Positions 17,697-27,552 of a stretch of 64,000 nucleotides of DNA are shown here, one piece after another. A program made the position numbers and the translations under genes. The stretch's first letter is position 1, and each line of letters begins with the position of its first letter. This DNA is from Paenibacillus xylaniclasticus (GTDB taxonomy: Bacteria; Bacillota; Bacilli; Paenibacillales; Paenibacillaceae), in NCBI RefSeq assembly GCF_004001065.1, contig NZ_BIML01000004.1:186001-250000 (forward strand), given 5' to 3'. A model generated the notes under the pieces. That model was not told where the DNA came from, made no database searches, and worked only from the letters and a program-made list of their open reading frames with translations.

Positions 17697-18485
17697 ATGA
17701 TTGAGCCGAAAACGCCTCATTTGTCTAACATCGAGAAATGGCGCAAATGGAAATCGGAAAAGGACATCGAAGCGAAGAAGCAACTCATTGAACAATATTT
17801 GCCACTGGTTGATTATGTGACAAGCCGAATGGCGATTGGACTACCGAAGACGGTATCGAAGGATGATTTGTACAGCAACGGTGTAATGGGGCTGATCGAT
17901 GCGATTGAGAAGTTCGATTACGAGCGCGGATTGCAATTTGAAACGTATGCGTCCTGGCGTATTCGCGGTGCAATCATTGACGGACTTCGTCAAGGAGACT
18001 GGGTGCCTAGATCAGTTCGGGACAAGGCCAAAAAGATTGAAGAAGCGTATCAGCATTTAGAACAACAATATTTGCGTTCGGTTACAGACGCGGAGATTAG
18101 CAATTATTTGAACATCACTGAGAAAGAGTACAATGTCATGCTGCAAGAAATTGCCGTGACGACGATATGTTCGTTAGAGGACCCGATCCGCGAGGAGGAG
18201 TCTGAGACGAGACTGTCTTTATTAATTGACGAGAAAGCGAAAAACCCGGATTATAAAGTACATGAGTATTATTTGAAGGAATCGCTTGTGAAAGGTATCG
18301 AACGTCTGACGGAGAAGGAACGGACGGTCGTATCTCTATTTTATTACGAGGAATTATCGCTCAGCGAAATTGCAGAAGTGATGTCGTTATCGCCTTCTAG
18401 GATATCACAGCTTCACTCGAAAGCTATACTGCGGCTTCGCGGAGCTTTAGCTAAACATAAAGATCAATTGCTCCAAAATACTTAA
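17697..18485 (+). CDS. sigD: Flagellar RNA polymerase sigma factor SigD (FliA)
   Basis: Sigma-28 that transcribes flagellin, motor, chemoreceptor and autolysin genes after hook completion. Region 2 is evident (YASWRIRGAIIDGLRQGDWVPRS, split here as YASWRIRGAIIDG and DWVPRSVRDKAK), followed by region 3 and region 4 with the helix-turn-helix LSLSEIAEVMSLSPSRISQL. Length 262 aa. AGGCTGAG with ATG follows the preceding gene by four bases. Distal position in the operon matters for SigD level in B. subtilis. Confidence 0.95.
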   Translation: MIEPKTPHLSNIEKWRKWKSEKDIEAKKQLIEQYLPLVDYVTSRMAIGLPKTVSKDDLYSNGVMGLIDAIEKFDYERGLQFETYASWRIRGAIIDGLRQGDWVPRSVRDKAKKIEEAYQHLEQQYLRSVTDAEISNYLNITEKEYNVMLQEIAVTTICSLEDPIREEESETRLSLLIDEKAKNPDYKVHEYYLKESLVKGIERLTEKERTVVSLFYYEELSLSEIAEVMSLSPSRISQLHSKAILRLRGALAKHKDQLLQNT

Positions 18486-18502
18486 TTCAAGGAGGAGCCG
18501 TC

Positions 18503-19909
18503 GTGGCTGAGGCATACAATTTGGAGTCGTTCATACGGATCCAAATCGCGCCGGATAAACTTTCTGCTTATTTGCAGTTTAACCGTGCCGATGATACTTT
18601 CGAATGTTCGCCCGAAGCTCTGGAACGATTTGTGAAGAGCAACGGTGTCGTGTATGGATTGCAATATGATGTTATTCATAAAATTGCCAAAAATCCGAAA
18701 GACTACTTATATAATCAGACACTTATCGCTTCCGGAGATCCGCCTCAGCAAGGAGAGGACGGCTATATACGTTTTGTTATCGACTTGGGCGATGAGCAGG
18801 GCCATCGCCCGGTTGAAGCATCTGACGGGACCGTAGATCTAAAGGAAGTGCAACGAATCAATAACGTTAAGCGAGGGCAGTTGATCGCTGAGAAAGTGGA
18901 AGCGACGATGGGACGCGCGGGCATGAGCGTAACAGGCGTTGAGCTGGCTGGACGTAACGGCAAGGAAGGACGCTTTAAGGTTGGCAAGAACGTTGTTCTT
19001 AATGCGGAGCAGACGGCAATGTATGCCGCTATTGATGGTCAGCTGACGAAGACAGAGAATGATAAAATCAATGTGTTTCCGGTCTATGAAGTCAATGGCG
19101 ACGTTGATTATCGGACGGGCAACATCAATTTTGTCGGGACGGTCGTTATTCGCGGTAACGTGCTGACTGGATTCCGTGTTAAAGCATCCGGTGATATTCG
19201 TGTAATTGGCGGTGTGGAAGGGGCGGAAATTGAGGCAGAAGGTTCCATTGAAATTACTGGAGGCGTTATGGCCGGGGATAAAGGTTATCTGAAAGCCGGC
19301 AAAAATATTAAATTATCTTTCGTTCAAGACGGTAAGCTGATCGCTGGCGATACGATCACTGTTTCCCAGAGTATTATGCACTCGCAGCTCAAAGCAGGGA
19401 AGCAGGTGTTATGCACCGGTGCCAAAGGATTAATTGTCGGCGGATCAATCCAGGCTGGAGAGCGTGTAGTGGCACGGACTATTGGCAATACGATGTCAAC
19501 TGCTACGTCCATTGAGGTCGGCGTACGTCCGGAACTGCGCGGTGAGCTGCAAGATCTAAAGATGTCGCTTCGTCAGATGACAGATTCGTTAGATAAGACG
19601 GAGAAGGCTCTTGGCCTCTTGGACCAACTTGCGCTAAGCGGACAGTTATCCGAGGATAAAATGGCTCTTCGCATAAAGCTTAATGCTACTAAGAGGAAGA
19701 CGATGGAACAGATCGATGAAAGCCGCGAGCGCATATTCGAAATTGAGAAGACGCTTGAGGAAACGGACATTGCCCGAATTGATGTGGCCAATACGTGTTA
19801 CGCTGGGACGAAGATCGTAATCGGCCGCTATACACGATTTGTGAAGGATTCGGCGAATCGAATTTCGTTTCGTTTGAAGGACGGCGAGGTTGCAATGGTT
19901 TCGTACTAG
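18503..19909 (+). CDS. fapA: FapA-like (DUF342) polymer-forming protein
   Basis: DUF342/FapA-family protein (468 aa). N-terminal half is mixed; from about 210 to 330 the sequence has repeated short beta strands (GDIRVIGGVEGAEIEAEGS, SIEITGGVMAGDKG) typical of a right-handed beta-helix. A coiled coil spans about 345-425. In other bacteria the family is linked to flagellar assembly or surface polymers; the molecular role is unclear. GTG start 6 bases after GGAGGAG. It lies directly after sigD, where B. subtilis has swrB. Confidence 0.82.
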   Translation: MAEAYNLESFIRIQIAPDKLSAYLQFNRADDTFECSPEALERFVKSNGVVYGLQYDVIHKIAKNPKDYLYNQTLIASGDPPQQGEDGYIRFVIDLGDEQGHRPVEASDGTVDLKEVQRINNVKRGQLIAEKVEATMGRAGMSVTGVELAGRNGKEGRFKVGKNVVLNAEQTAMYAAIDGQLTKTENDKINVFPVYEVNGDVDYRTGNINFVGTVVIRGNVLTGFRVKASGDIRVIGGVEGAEIEAEGSIEITGGVMAGDKGYLKAGKNIKLSFVQDGKLIAGDTITVSQSIMHSQLKAGKQVLCTGAKGLIVGGSIQAGERVVARTIGNTMSTATSIEVGVRPELRGELQDLKMSLRQMTDSLDKTEKALGLLDQLALSGQLSEDKMALRIKLNATKRKTMEQIDESRERIFEIEKTLEETDIARIDVANTCYAGTKIVIGRYTRFVKDSANRISFRLKDGEVAMVSY

Positions 19910-19949
19910 GAAACCGATGCATAACGCATGAAGAGAGGAGAGTGCGAGG

Positions 19950-20273
19950 ATGACCTATCGTTCCATCGATCTTCAGACATCGGTAGCCCGGATACCTGAA
20001 ATGTCGGTTAGTCACAGTCATACGATGCATAAGCCGACTACCGATCAGCTGTTCGTTGCAGACCAAGCAGCACGAGAACAAGCTCGTGCACGCACCCGTA
20101 ATGAAAAGCTGGAGAAAACGTCGGAATCAGCTATTCGAGATGGGGGCGCCAAGCAATCGAAGAATAATAAGGAACGTAAGCGGGAAGGCGATCCCACCCA
20201 TCAAGAGCTGTCTGATCATATCCAGCCTGCCGTCCATCCGTACAAAGGCAAATCGATCGATCTATCGATGTAA
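19950..20273 (+). CDS. Small uncharacterised protein of the flagellar operon
   Basis: Hydrophilic 107-aa protein with no membrane segment. It begins MTYRSIDLQTSVARIPEM, has a charged helical middle (about 40-80, rich in Arg, Lys, Glu) and ends HPYKGKSIDLSM. GAGAGGAG-type sites precede the ATG, and it sits 40 bases after the FapA gene and 51 before the swrB-like gene, in the same direction. I do not recognise a functional family; the shape (conserved ends, variable charged middle) resembles small flagellar-operon proteins of other spore-formers. Confidence 0.6.
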   Translation: MTYRSIDLQTSVARIPEMSVSHSHTMHKPTTDQLFVADQAAREQARARTRNEKLEKTSESAIRDGGAKQSKNNKERKREGDPTHQELSDHIQPAVHPYKGKSIDLSM

Positions 20274-20324
20274 ATAGCAGCATGCTGTAGCTATTCCGCT
20301 GCAGCAAGAAGCAGGTGAAATGAT

Positions 20325-20879
20325 ATGAATATGGCGCCATGGGGCTATGTTGTTTTGTTAGGCGCGTTTATCGTCGTATTCGGCTTAACCCGGCCGCGTC
20401 CGAAGCAGGACGAACCTTCAGCCAAATCAACGATGAACATGGAGATTGCGCTAGAGCAATTTATGGAAAATATGGAGTCGGATAACCGTGAGCTTGTTGA
20501 GCTCGTTAAGCAGTCCCAAGAGGACAATGCTCGCCAGTTGGCGCTACGTGAGAAGCGCATAGCCGACTTGGAAAGCCGCTGTGCCGATCTGGAGATAAAG
20601 CTCCAGCAATCGCTCGTTCAGGCGGCTTCCGGCGTTAATGTGCCTGTAGTCCCGCAGCCGGAGACAGCACCCGCATCTGCTGCAGATGAACAGCATGGGA
20701 CAGCTGCTGTGGAGCCGGAGCTGAATCGACCATCAATTCGCAGTCGTTATCCGGAGCTGTTCGAATTGTATGATCAAGGCAAATCGATCGAAGCTGTTGC
20801 ACGCAAGATTGGGAAGAATAAAGGTGAGGTTCAGCTAATTATTCAGCTCGCGAAGCAGGAGGAGGGCGCACATGCTTAA
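20325..20879 (+). CDS. swrB: SwrB-like membrane-anchored protein (DUF6115/DUF2802 type)
   Basis: Likely counterpart of B. subtilis SwrB, which activates assembly of the flagellar export apparatus. An N-terminal membrane helix (WGYVVLLGAFIVVFGLT, about 6-22) is followed by a coiled coil (about 40-105), a Pro/Ala linker, and a C-terminal helix-turn-helix-like segment (LFELYDQGKSIEAVARKIGK, about 145-164). Length 184 aa, similar to SwrB (167). Position before rpsB is the same. The next gene overlaps its end by 8 bases. Confidence 0.75.
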   Translation: MNMAPWGYVVLLGAFIVVFGLTRPRPKQDEPSAKSTMNMEIALEQFMENMESDNRELVELVKQSQEDNARQLALREKRIADLESRCADLEIKLQQSLVQAASGVNVPVVPQPETAPASAADEQHGTAAVEPELNRPSIRSRYPELFELYDQGKSIEAVARKIGKNKGEVQLIIQLAKQEEGAHA

Positions 20880-21555
20880 GGAGCGTCGTTTTCTTGTAGG
20901 CTTCGGATCTGGCATCATCGTCGGTGGCTTGCTGCTTCAGCTCATGATTACCGGTCAGCAGGAGCCTTCTGAGTATTTGAATTCGGATGAGAAGCTGTAT
21001 ACCGAGCAAGAAGTGCAGCAGTTAATCGACGAGGCTAAGAAGGAGGCTGCTACTGAGAATCAGGCAGAGCAGTCCAGTGATATAGATGAAGCTGTTGAAA
21101 GCAAGACGTCTGAGAATCCGTCTGAGCCTGCCCAGCCGAAACAGCCTTCTTCGCCGGAACAACCGTCTGAGCCTACTGCTCAATCTAGTAATGAGAGTGC
21201 AGCTGCACCTGAAGAACCGACTTTGCCTGCTTCTGGAGCGGCTACTAAGCCTGAGCAGCCTGCATCCGATCAAATAGAGGAGCCGTCTCTTCCGGAAGCG
21301 GATGAGAAGGCAGCTGCGATCGTCATTCGGATTGAGCCGGGGATGAATCTTACTGAGACAGCCGAACTGCTCTCCGACAAAGGTATTATTACGAGCGAAA
21401 GCAAATTTATCAAGCAGATGAAGAACAGCAAAAAGCTTGTAAGGGCCGGTTATTTTGTGTTCAACGGACAGCCGACGCTCGAAGAGACAATTAACACGAT
21501 CACAAGCCAGCCGCTGACTGAAGCACAGGCGAATCGAATAAAGTCGAAATCTTGA
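20872..21555 (+). CDS. Membrane-anchored protein with MltG/YceG-like C-terminal segment
   Basis: 227-aa protein: N-terminal membrane helix (LVGFGSGIIVGGLLLQLMI, about 8-26), a long Glu/Pro/Ser/Gln-rich extracytoplasmic stretch (about 35-140), then a conserved-looking tail (about 145-215) with VIRIEPGMNLTETAELLSDKGII and YFVFNGQPTLEETINTITSQ. The tail resembles the LysM-like first part of MltG/YceG, but the lytic transglycosylase domain and its catalytic Glu are absent. It overlaps the swrB-like gene and is the last gene before the operon terminator. A structural cell-wall role is a guess. Confidence 0.7.
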   Translation: MLKERRFLVGFGSGIIVGGLLLQLMITGQQEPSEYLNSDEKLYTEQEVQQLIDEAKKEAATENQAEQSSDIDEAVESKTSENPSEPAQPKQPSSPEQPSEPTAQSSNESAAAPEEPTLPASGAATKPEQPASDQIEEPSLPEADEKAAAIVIRIEPGMNLTETAELLSDKGIITSESKFIKQMKNSKKLVRAGYFVFNGQPTLEETINTITSQPLTEAQANRIKSKS

Positions 21556-21563
21556 TAAAAAAC

Positions 21564-21592
21564 ACGTCATGCTCGCTTGCATGGCGTTTTTA
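21564..21592 (+). terminator. Rho-independent terminator after fla/che operon
   Basis: A 9-bp stem (ACGTCATGC with GCATGGCGT, one G-U pair) around a TCGCTT loop runs into TTTTTATTT. It begins 8 bases after the last flagellar-operon stop codon, separating it from rpsB. Confidence 0.85.
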
Positions 21593-21732
21593 TTTGTGAT
21601 ATATTAGTTGACGGTGTTAAAACACACGCCCTGTTAATTCCATCAACGGTGCTTGCCGGGACGGTAAGTTTTGATGGGAGATGCGACGGGCGGAGGAAAT
21701 TCCAAAACCATTTTATAGGAGGTGTAGTGGAT

Positions 21733-22431
21733 ATGGCGGTAATCTCCATGAAACAGCTTCTCGAAGCTGGTGTTCACTTCGGTCACCAAACTCGTCGTTG
21801 GAATCCGAAAATGGATCGTTATATCTTCACCGAAAGAAACGGCATTTACATCATCGACCTTCAAAAGACGGTCAAAAAAGTTGACGAAGCGTACAACTTC
21901 ATTAAGTCTGTTGCTGCAGAAGGCGGCACGGTACTGTTCGTCGGTACGAAGAAACAAGCTCAAGACTCTGTTAAAGAAGAAGCAACTCGTTGCGGCAACT
22001 TCTACATCAACCAACGCTGGCTCGGCGGCACGCTGACGAACTTCCAAACGATTCAAAAGCGTATCGACCGTCTGAAACAGCTTGAGAAATGGGAAGAGGA
22101 CGGCACGTTTGAAGTTCTCCCTAAGAAAGAAGTTATCATTCTTCGCAAAGAAAAAGACCGTCTCGAGAAATTCCTCGGCGGCATCAAAGGTATGAAAGGT
22201 TTGCCAAGCGCGCTGTTCGTTATCGACCCGCGTAAAGAGCGTATCGCAGTAGCGGAGGCTCGCAAGCTTGGTATCCCAATCGTAGGTATCGTTGATACGA
22301 ACTGCGATCCGGACGAAATCGACTATGTCATCCCAGGTAATGACGACGCTATTCGTGCAGTTAAGCTGCTCACTTCGAAGATGGCTGACGCTATCGTGGA
22401 AGCGAACCAAGGCGAGCAAACGACAGCGTAA
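21733..22431 (+). CDS. rpsB: 30S ribosomal protein S2
   Basis: Small-subunit protein S2 (232 aa). Starts [27 protein letters not shown], the family hallmark ([15 protein letters not shown]), and contains [13 protein letters not shown] and the C-terminal [19 protein letters not shown] segment. The ATG is 8 bases after AGGAGGTG; an in-frame ATG 156 bases upstream lies inside the terminator and is rejected. Slightly shorter than in B. subtilis (246). Confidence 0.97.
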   Translation: MAVISMKQLLEAGVHFGHQTRRWNPKMDRYIFTERNGIYIIDLQKTVKKVDEAYNFIKSVAAEGGTVLFVGTKKQAQDSVKEEATRCGNFYINQRWLGGTLTNFQTIQKRIDRLKQLEKWEEDGTFEVLPKKEVIILRKEKDRLEKFLGGIKGMKGLPSALFVIDPRKERIAVAEARKLGIPIVGIVDTNCDPDEIDYVIPGNDDAIRAVKLLTSKMADAIVEANQGEQTTA

Positions 22432-22453
22432 CGTATACTCGGCATACAACAAG

Positions 22454-22497
22454 AAAGGGTGGTCAGAAGGTGTTACGCCTCCTCACCGCCCTTTTTT
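22454..22497 (+). terminator. Hairpin between rpsB and tsf
   Basis: Outer stem AAAGGGTGGT/ACCGCCCTTT (one G-U pair) with an inner stem AGGTG/CGCCT and a run of T. It looks like a partial terminator or attenuator that would lower tsf relative to rpsB transcription. Confidence 0.75.
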
Positions 22498-22536
22498 CGA
22501 ACATGAATGAAGAACGTATATTCAGGAGGTAATAGT

Positions 22537-23187
22537 ATGGCAGTAAGTGCGAGTGCAGTTAAAGAACTGCGTGAAAAAACGGGCGCAGGTATGCTCGATT
22601 GCAAGAAAGCTCTGGACGAAGCGAACGGTGATATCGAAAAAGCAACAGCGCTTCTTCGTGAGAAAGGCTTGGCGGCTGCAGCTAACAAAGCAGGTCGTAT
22701 CGCTACGGAAGGTGTAGTCGAATCGTACATTCACGCAGGCGGCCGTATTGGCGTCCTCGTCGAAATTAACTGCGAGACGGACTTCGTTGCGAAGACAGAC
22801 CAATTCCGTGAGTTCGCACGCGACATTGCAATGCAAATTGCAGCGGCTAATCCTAAATATGTTCGCCGCGAAGAGGTTTCGGCTGAAGATCTTGAGAAAG
22901 AACGCGAGATTCTGAGAAACCAAGCGCTTAACGAAGGCAAACCAGCCAACATCGTTGAGAAAATGGTTGAAGGCCGTATTGGCAAATATTACGAAGAGTT
23001 CTGCCTCCTCGAGCAACCGTTCATCAAAGATCCGGACAAAAAAATCTCGACACTGCTCAATGAAAAAATTAGCACGATCGGCGAGAATATTTCGATCCGT
23101 CGCTTTGCTCGCTATGAGCTCGGTGAAGGCTTGGAGAAAAAAGTTGACAACTTCGTAGAAGAAGTTATGTCGCAAGCTAAACTGTAA
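22537..23187 (+). CDS. tsf: Translation elongation factor Ts (short form)
   Basis: Guanine-nucleotide exchange factor for EF-Tu. N-terminal UBA-like domain ([19 protein letters not shown]), the TDFVAKTD motif that inserts into EF-Tu, and one compact core domain. Length 216 aa is well below B. subtilis or E. coli (about 283-293): the second core subdomain is reduced, as in the short EF-Ts of some Firmicutes. AGGAGGT stands 6 bases before the ATG. Confidence 0.96.
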   Translation: MAVSASAVKELREKTGAGMLDCKKALDEANGDIEKATALLREKGLAAAANKAGRIATEGVVESYIHAGGRIGVLVEINCETDFVAKTDQFREFARDIAMQIAAANPKYVRREEVSAEDLEKEREILRNQALNEGKPANIVEKMVEGRIGKYYEEFCLLEQPFIKDPDKKISTLLNEKISTIGENISIRRFARYELGEGLEKKVDNFVEEVMSQAKL

Positions 23188-23204
23188 TCGTACTTACAGC
23201 GGCG

Positions 23205-23230
23205 GGGCGGGGTATTGGCCCCGCCCTCTT
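23205..23230 (+). terminator. GC-rich hairpin between tsf and pyrH
   Basis: Perfect 8-bp stem GGGCGGGG/CCCCGCCC with TATTGG loop, followed by the short tract TCTTGT. Stem is strong but the T-run is weak, so termination may be partial. Confidence 0.6.
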
Positions 23231-23256
23231 GTATGCCCGGCGATCATGGCACATAA

Positions 23257-24026
<770 letters not shown>

Positions 24027-24027
<1 letters not shown>

Positions 24028-24581
24028 TGCCTCAAGCGATTAAGAAGGATGCAGAGGAACGGATGGAGAAAGCGATCGGCGCTTTAAGACGTGATCTGTC
24101 TACGCTTCGTGCGGGACGCGCGACGCCTGCGCTGCTTGATCGAATTCAAGTTGAATATTACGGTGCTATGACGCCGGTAAATCAATTGGCTAACATCAAT
24201 ACGCCTGACTCGCGTACGTTGCTGCTGCAGCCATGGGATAAATCATCTGTCTCGTCGATCGAGAAAGCGATTATGAAATCGGATCTTGGTTTGACGCCAT
24301 CGAACGATGGCAGCACGATTCGACTGTCGATTCCGCCGCTTACGGAAGAACGCCGTTCGGAGCTTGTGAAGCTCACGAAGAAATATGGCGAAGAAGCGAA
24401 GGTTGCTATCCGTAACATTCGACGCGATGCGAATGATGACATCAAAAAACTGGAAAAAACATCGATTTCTGAGGATGAATCCCGTCGTCATCAGGACGAT
24501 ATTCAAAAGATGACGGATCGTTTTGTAGCCGAGGTTGAGAAAGTGCTCTCCGCTAAAGAAAAAGAAATTATGGAAGTCTAA
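24027..24581 (+). CDS. frr: Ribosome recycling factor
   Basis: Splits post-termination ribosomes with EF-G. 184 aa with the family signatures [20 protein letters not shown] and [20 protein letters not shown] start overlaps the pyrH stop; AAAGGAAGTG lies upstream within pyrH. Position after pyrH is conserved. Confidence 0.97.
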
Positions 24582-24639
24582 ATAGATGCTGCTGCCCCTC
24601 CGACAGGTGGGGTTTGTTGTATCATAGGAGGAGTCCCGG

Positions 24640-25404
24640 ATGATCGATCGATTGTGGAGCAAGTTCGTCAAACCGTCATCCGATACGGATCATAATTTGG
24701 CGGCTGACAATGTGCCAGAACATGTTGCCATTATTATGGACGGCAACGGACGTTGGGCCAAAAGCCGCGGGCTGCCCCGTATCTCAGGCCATCATTCTGG
24801 CATGAAGGCTGTCAAACAAATTACGATGGCTGCCGATCGTCTTGGTGTCAAATATTTGACGCTATATGCGTTCTCGACGGAGAATTGGAAGCGTCCGAAA
24901 GCAGAAGTCGACTTTCTAATGAGGCTTCCACAAGAATTTCTGGCGATTGAACTAGATGAGTTAATTGCTAACAACGTGCAGGTACGCGTAATGGGACATC
25001 GTGAAGCACTTCCTGAATATACCATTGCTCCGTTAGAAGAGGCGATTGCAAAGACCGCGAGCAACACAGGACTAATCCTTAACTTTGCTCTTAATTATGG
25101 CAGTCGTAAGGAAATGACCGACGCAGTTAAGCTAATCGCTGAAGCAGTACGGGATGGACAATTAACACCAGAGCAAATTGACGAATCGATCATCGAGGAG
25201 CGGCTTTTCACAAGTGGAATGCCCGACCCTGATCTGCTTATCCGCACGAGCGGTGAGCTGAGATTGAGTAACTTTATGCTTTGGCAGTTGGCATATAGCG
25301 AAATGTGGTTTACAGACGTCTATTGGCCTGACTTTTCGGAAAATCACTTTTACGAAGCGATCGCGGAATATCAACGCCGCGCGCGCAGGTACGGCGGCTT
25401 GTAA
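24640..25404 (+). CDS. uppS: Undecaprenyl diphosphate synthase
   Basis: cis-Prenyltransferase making the C55 lipid carrier for cell-wall synthesis. The catalytic Asp is D34 in IIMDGNGRWAKSRG; further motifs are YLTLYAFSTENWKRP and DLLIRTSGELRLSNFMLWQ. Length 254 aa. AGGAGGAG precedes the ATG. First of three envelope-precursor genes here (uppS, cdsA, dxr). Confidence 0.97.
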   Translation: MIDRLWSKFVKPSSDTDHNLAADNVPEHVAIIMDGNGRWAKSRGLPRISGHHSGMKAVKQITMAADRLGVKYLTLYAFSTENWKRPKAEVDFLMRLPQEFLAIELDELIANNVQVRVMGHREALPEYTIAPLEEAIAKTASNTGLILNFALNYGSRKEMTDAVKLIAEAVRDGQLTPEQIDESIIEERLFTSGMPDPDLLIRTSGELRLSNFMLWQLAYSEMWFTDVYWPDFSENHFYEAIAEYQRRARRYGGL

Positions 25405-25424
25405 CGAATAATGGAGTGAACAAG

Positions 25425-26219
25425 GTGAAACAGCGGATCGTAACTGGCGTTATAGCCGGAGCCGTATTTGCGTGCGCGATCGTGGCCGGTGACTGGATTT
25501 ATGCCGCGCTTATCGTTCTGCTTGCGTTGATTGGTTATCGAGAATATGTAACGATGAACGGAATCAGTCTATTCCACCCTGCGTCTCTGCTTGGGTTCGC
25601 AGGGGTAATCCTTATCGTACTGCCTTGGGAGCTGTTCAATGTCAATCAGCCGAATCTTTTAACGGTCATCTGGGTGCTCATGTTTGCGCTGCTATCTGTT
25701 ACCGTATTGACCAAAAATAAATTGACGATCGACGGCGCATCGCTTCTGCTGCTTGGCTCGCTTTATGTCGGATTCGGCTTCGACGCTATGCTGACAGTCC
25801 GTTCTAGCGAATCGCACGGACTGTATTTGTCGTTCTTGGCGTTTGGCTGTATATGGGCATCTGACATAGGTGCCTACTTCGTCGGACGAGCAATCGGCAA
25901 ACATAAGCTGTGGCCGTCGATCAGCCCAAATAAAACGATTGAAGGCTCCATTGGCGGCATTGTATTGTCGCTAATTATTGGTCTAATTTTTGCATGGTGC
26001 GCTCCGAACTGGATCAATATCGGAACGGCGATTGGCATCGCTGCAATTAGCGCAGTAGCTGGTCAACTCGGTGACCTGATTCAATCCGCCTACAAACGGG
26101 TACGTGGTATCAAAGATTCTGGTACGCTGCTGCCGGGACATGGCGGCGTGTTGGATCGTTGCGACAGCTGGATTATCGTCTTTCCTTTGCTCGTCATAAC
26201 CGAAATTCTTCCCGGATAA
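25425..26219 (+). CDS. cdsA: Phosphatidate cytidylyltransferase
   Basis: Integral membrane enzyme forming CDP-diacylglycerol from phosphatidate and CTP. About seven hydrophobic helices and the C-terminal signature SAYKRVRGIKDSGTLLPGHGGVLDR (read as SAYKRVRGIKDSG then LPGHGGVLDRCDS). The GTG giving MKQRIVTGVI has GGAG 8 bases upstream and matches the family start; a GTG 9 bases earlier is less likely. Length 264 aa. Confidence 0.95.
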   Translation: MKQRIVTGVIAGAVFACAIVAGDWIYAALIVLLALIGYREYVTMNGISLFHPASLLGFAGVILIVLPWELFNVNQPNLLTVIWVLMFALLSVTVLTKNKLTIDGASLLLLGSLYVGFGFDAMLTVRSSESHGLYLSFLAFGCIWASDIGAYFVGRAIGKHKLWPSISPNKTIEGSIGGIVLSLIIGLIFAWCAPNWINIGTAIGIAAISAVAGQLGDLIQSAYKRVRGIKDSGTLLPGHGGVLDRCDSWIIVFPLLVITEILPG

Positions 26220-26301
26220 CCAGGGAGTCAGATTAAGCTACCGAGCTATGTATTCAGTATGGTGAAGCATGATCCAGTAGTCTAGACGGAGGATTAAGAA
26301 C

Positions 26302-27444
26302 ATGACAACAATTGTAACGATACTCGGATCGACAGGCTCGATTGGTACGCAGACGCTTGATGTTATTGCACATGATCGAGAACGGTACGAGGTCGAGGCG
26401 CTGTCAGCCGGAAACAACACGGCATTGCTTCTGGAGCAAGTGAAACAATTCCGGCCGAAGAGAGTATGTGTCGCGACCAAAGCTGCAGCAGACGAGATTA
26501 AGCTGTATCTTCCGTCGGGAACTGAAGTGTTATATGGGGAGCAGGGCTTGATCGAGCTTGCTGCCGCAGGCCAATCGAACATGGTCGTAACCGCTATCGT
26601 CGGCAGCCGTGGACTAAGCGCTACATTAGCGGCGATTCGTGAAGGAAAAGCAATAGGGCTCGCGAACAAAGAAACGCTCGTTACGGCTGGCCATCTAGTC
26701 ATGTCGCTTGCTGAGCAGAATGGCGTCCCTATCTTGCCGATCGACAGTGAGCATTCAGCGATTTTGCAATGCTTGAACGGAGAAAGCCGCAAGTCTGTTA
26801 AACGGATTACGCTGACCGCGTCCGGTGGCTCGTTCCGTGACCGTTCAAGAGATGAACTTACAGCTGTGACAGTCGAACAAGCGCTTAAGCATCCGAACTG
26901 GTCGATGGGCGCTAAAATTACGATTGACTCGGCGACCATGGCGAACAAGGGGCTTGAAGTTATCGAAGCCCGCTGGTTATATGATATCGACTATGATGAT
27001 ATTGGCGTTGTTATCCATCCGGAGAGTATTATTCATTCCTATGTGGAGTTCAAGGATCACAGCGTAATGGCGCAGTTAGGACTGCCCGACATGCGCATTC
27101 CAATACAATATGCACTTACATATCCAGAGCGGCGTGTCACCCCGACAGAGCGGCTGGATCTCGCGAAAGTCGGAACGCTTCACTTCCGCGAGATGGACGA
27201 GAAGCGATACCCGATGATGCGGCTTGCTTATGCAGCCGGTCGAACAGGGGGGACCGCAACAACGGTGTTCAACGCAGCGAATGAAGTGGCTGTCGCCCGC
27301 TTCCTGAAGAAAGAAATCGGTTTTCTAGATATTGAACGTATTGTAGAGACTACGCTGGAGCAGCATGATGCGATTAAACAGCCGGATGAACAAGTGATTG
27401 CGGAGGCAGATGCTTGGGCACGAAGGCATTCGTCTACAGCTTAG
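26302..27444 (+). CDS. dxr: 1-deoxy-D-xylulose-5-phosphate reductoisomerase
   Basis: Second enzyme of the MEP isoprenoid pathway, feeding UppS. NADPH-binding GSTGSIGTQTLDVI at the N-terminus, ANKETLVTAG, metal-binding PIDSEHSAILQCL, and the ASGGSFRD substrate loop are all present. Length 380 aa. GGAGG-like site (ACGGAGGATT) upstream of the ATG. Confidence 0.97.
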   Translation: MTTIVTILGSTGSIGTQTLDVIAHDRERYEVEALSAGNNTALLLEQVKQFRPKRVCVATKAAADEIKLYLPSGTEVLYGEQGLIELAAAGQSNMVVTAIVGSRGLSATLAAIREGKAIGLANKETLVTAGHLVMSLAEQNGVPILPIDSEHSAILQCLNGESRKSVKRITLTASGGSFRDRSRDELTAVTVEQALKHPNWSMGAKITIDSATMANKGLEVIEARWLYDIDYDDIGVVIHPESIIHSYVEFKDHSVMAQLGLPDMRIPIQYALTYPERRVTPTERLDLAKVGTLHFREMDEKRYPMMRLAYAAGRTGGTATTVFNAANEVAVARFLKKEIGFLDIERIVETTLEQHDAIKQPDEQVIAEADAWARRHSSTA

Positions 27445-27552
27445 ACCTAGCTGAATGGGTTCTCTTGTATCGGGTGGCAGAATAATGATAAATTAAGAAC
27501 AAGCCAAACCGATAGCGCTATAGATAGGACCAGGAACAGGAGGCTCCAAGCT

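Noticed and set aside
21577-21732. N-terminal extension of rpsB from an upstream ATG
   Set aside because: The extension begins inside the terminator, while a strong AGGAGGTG precedes the family-consistent start.
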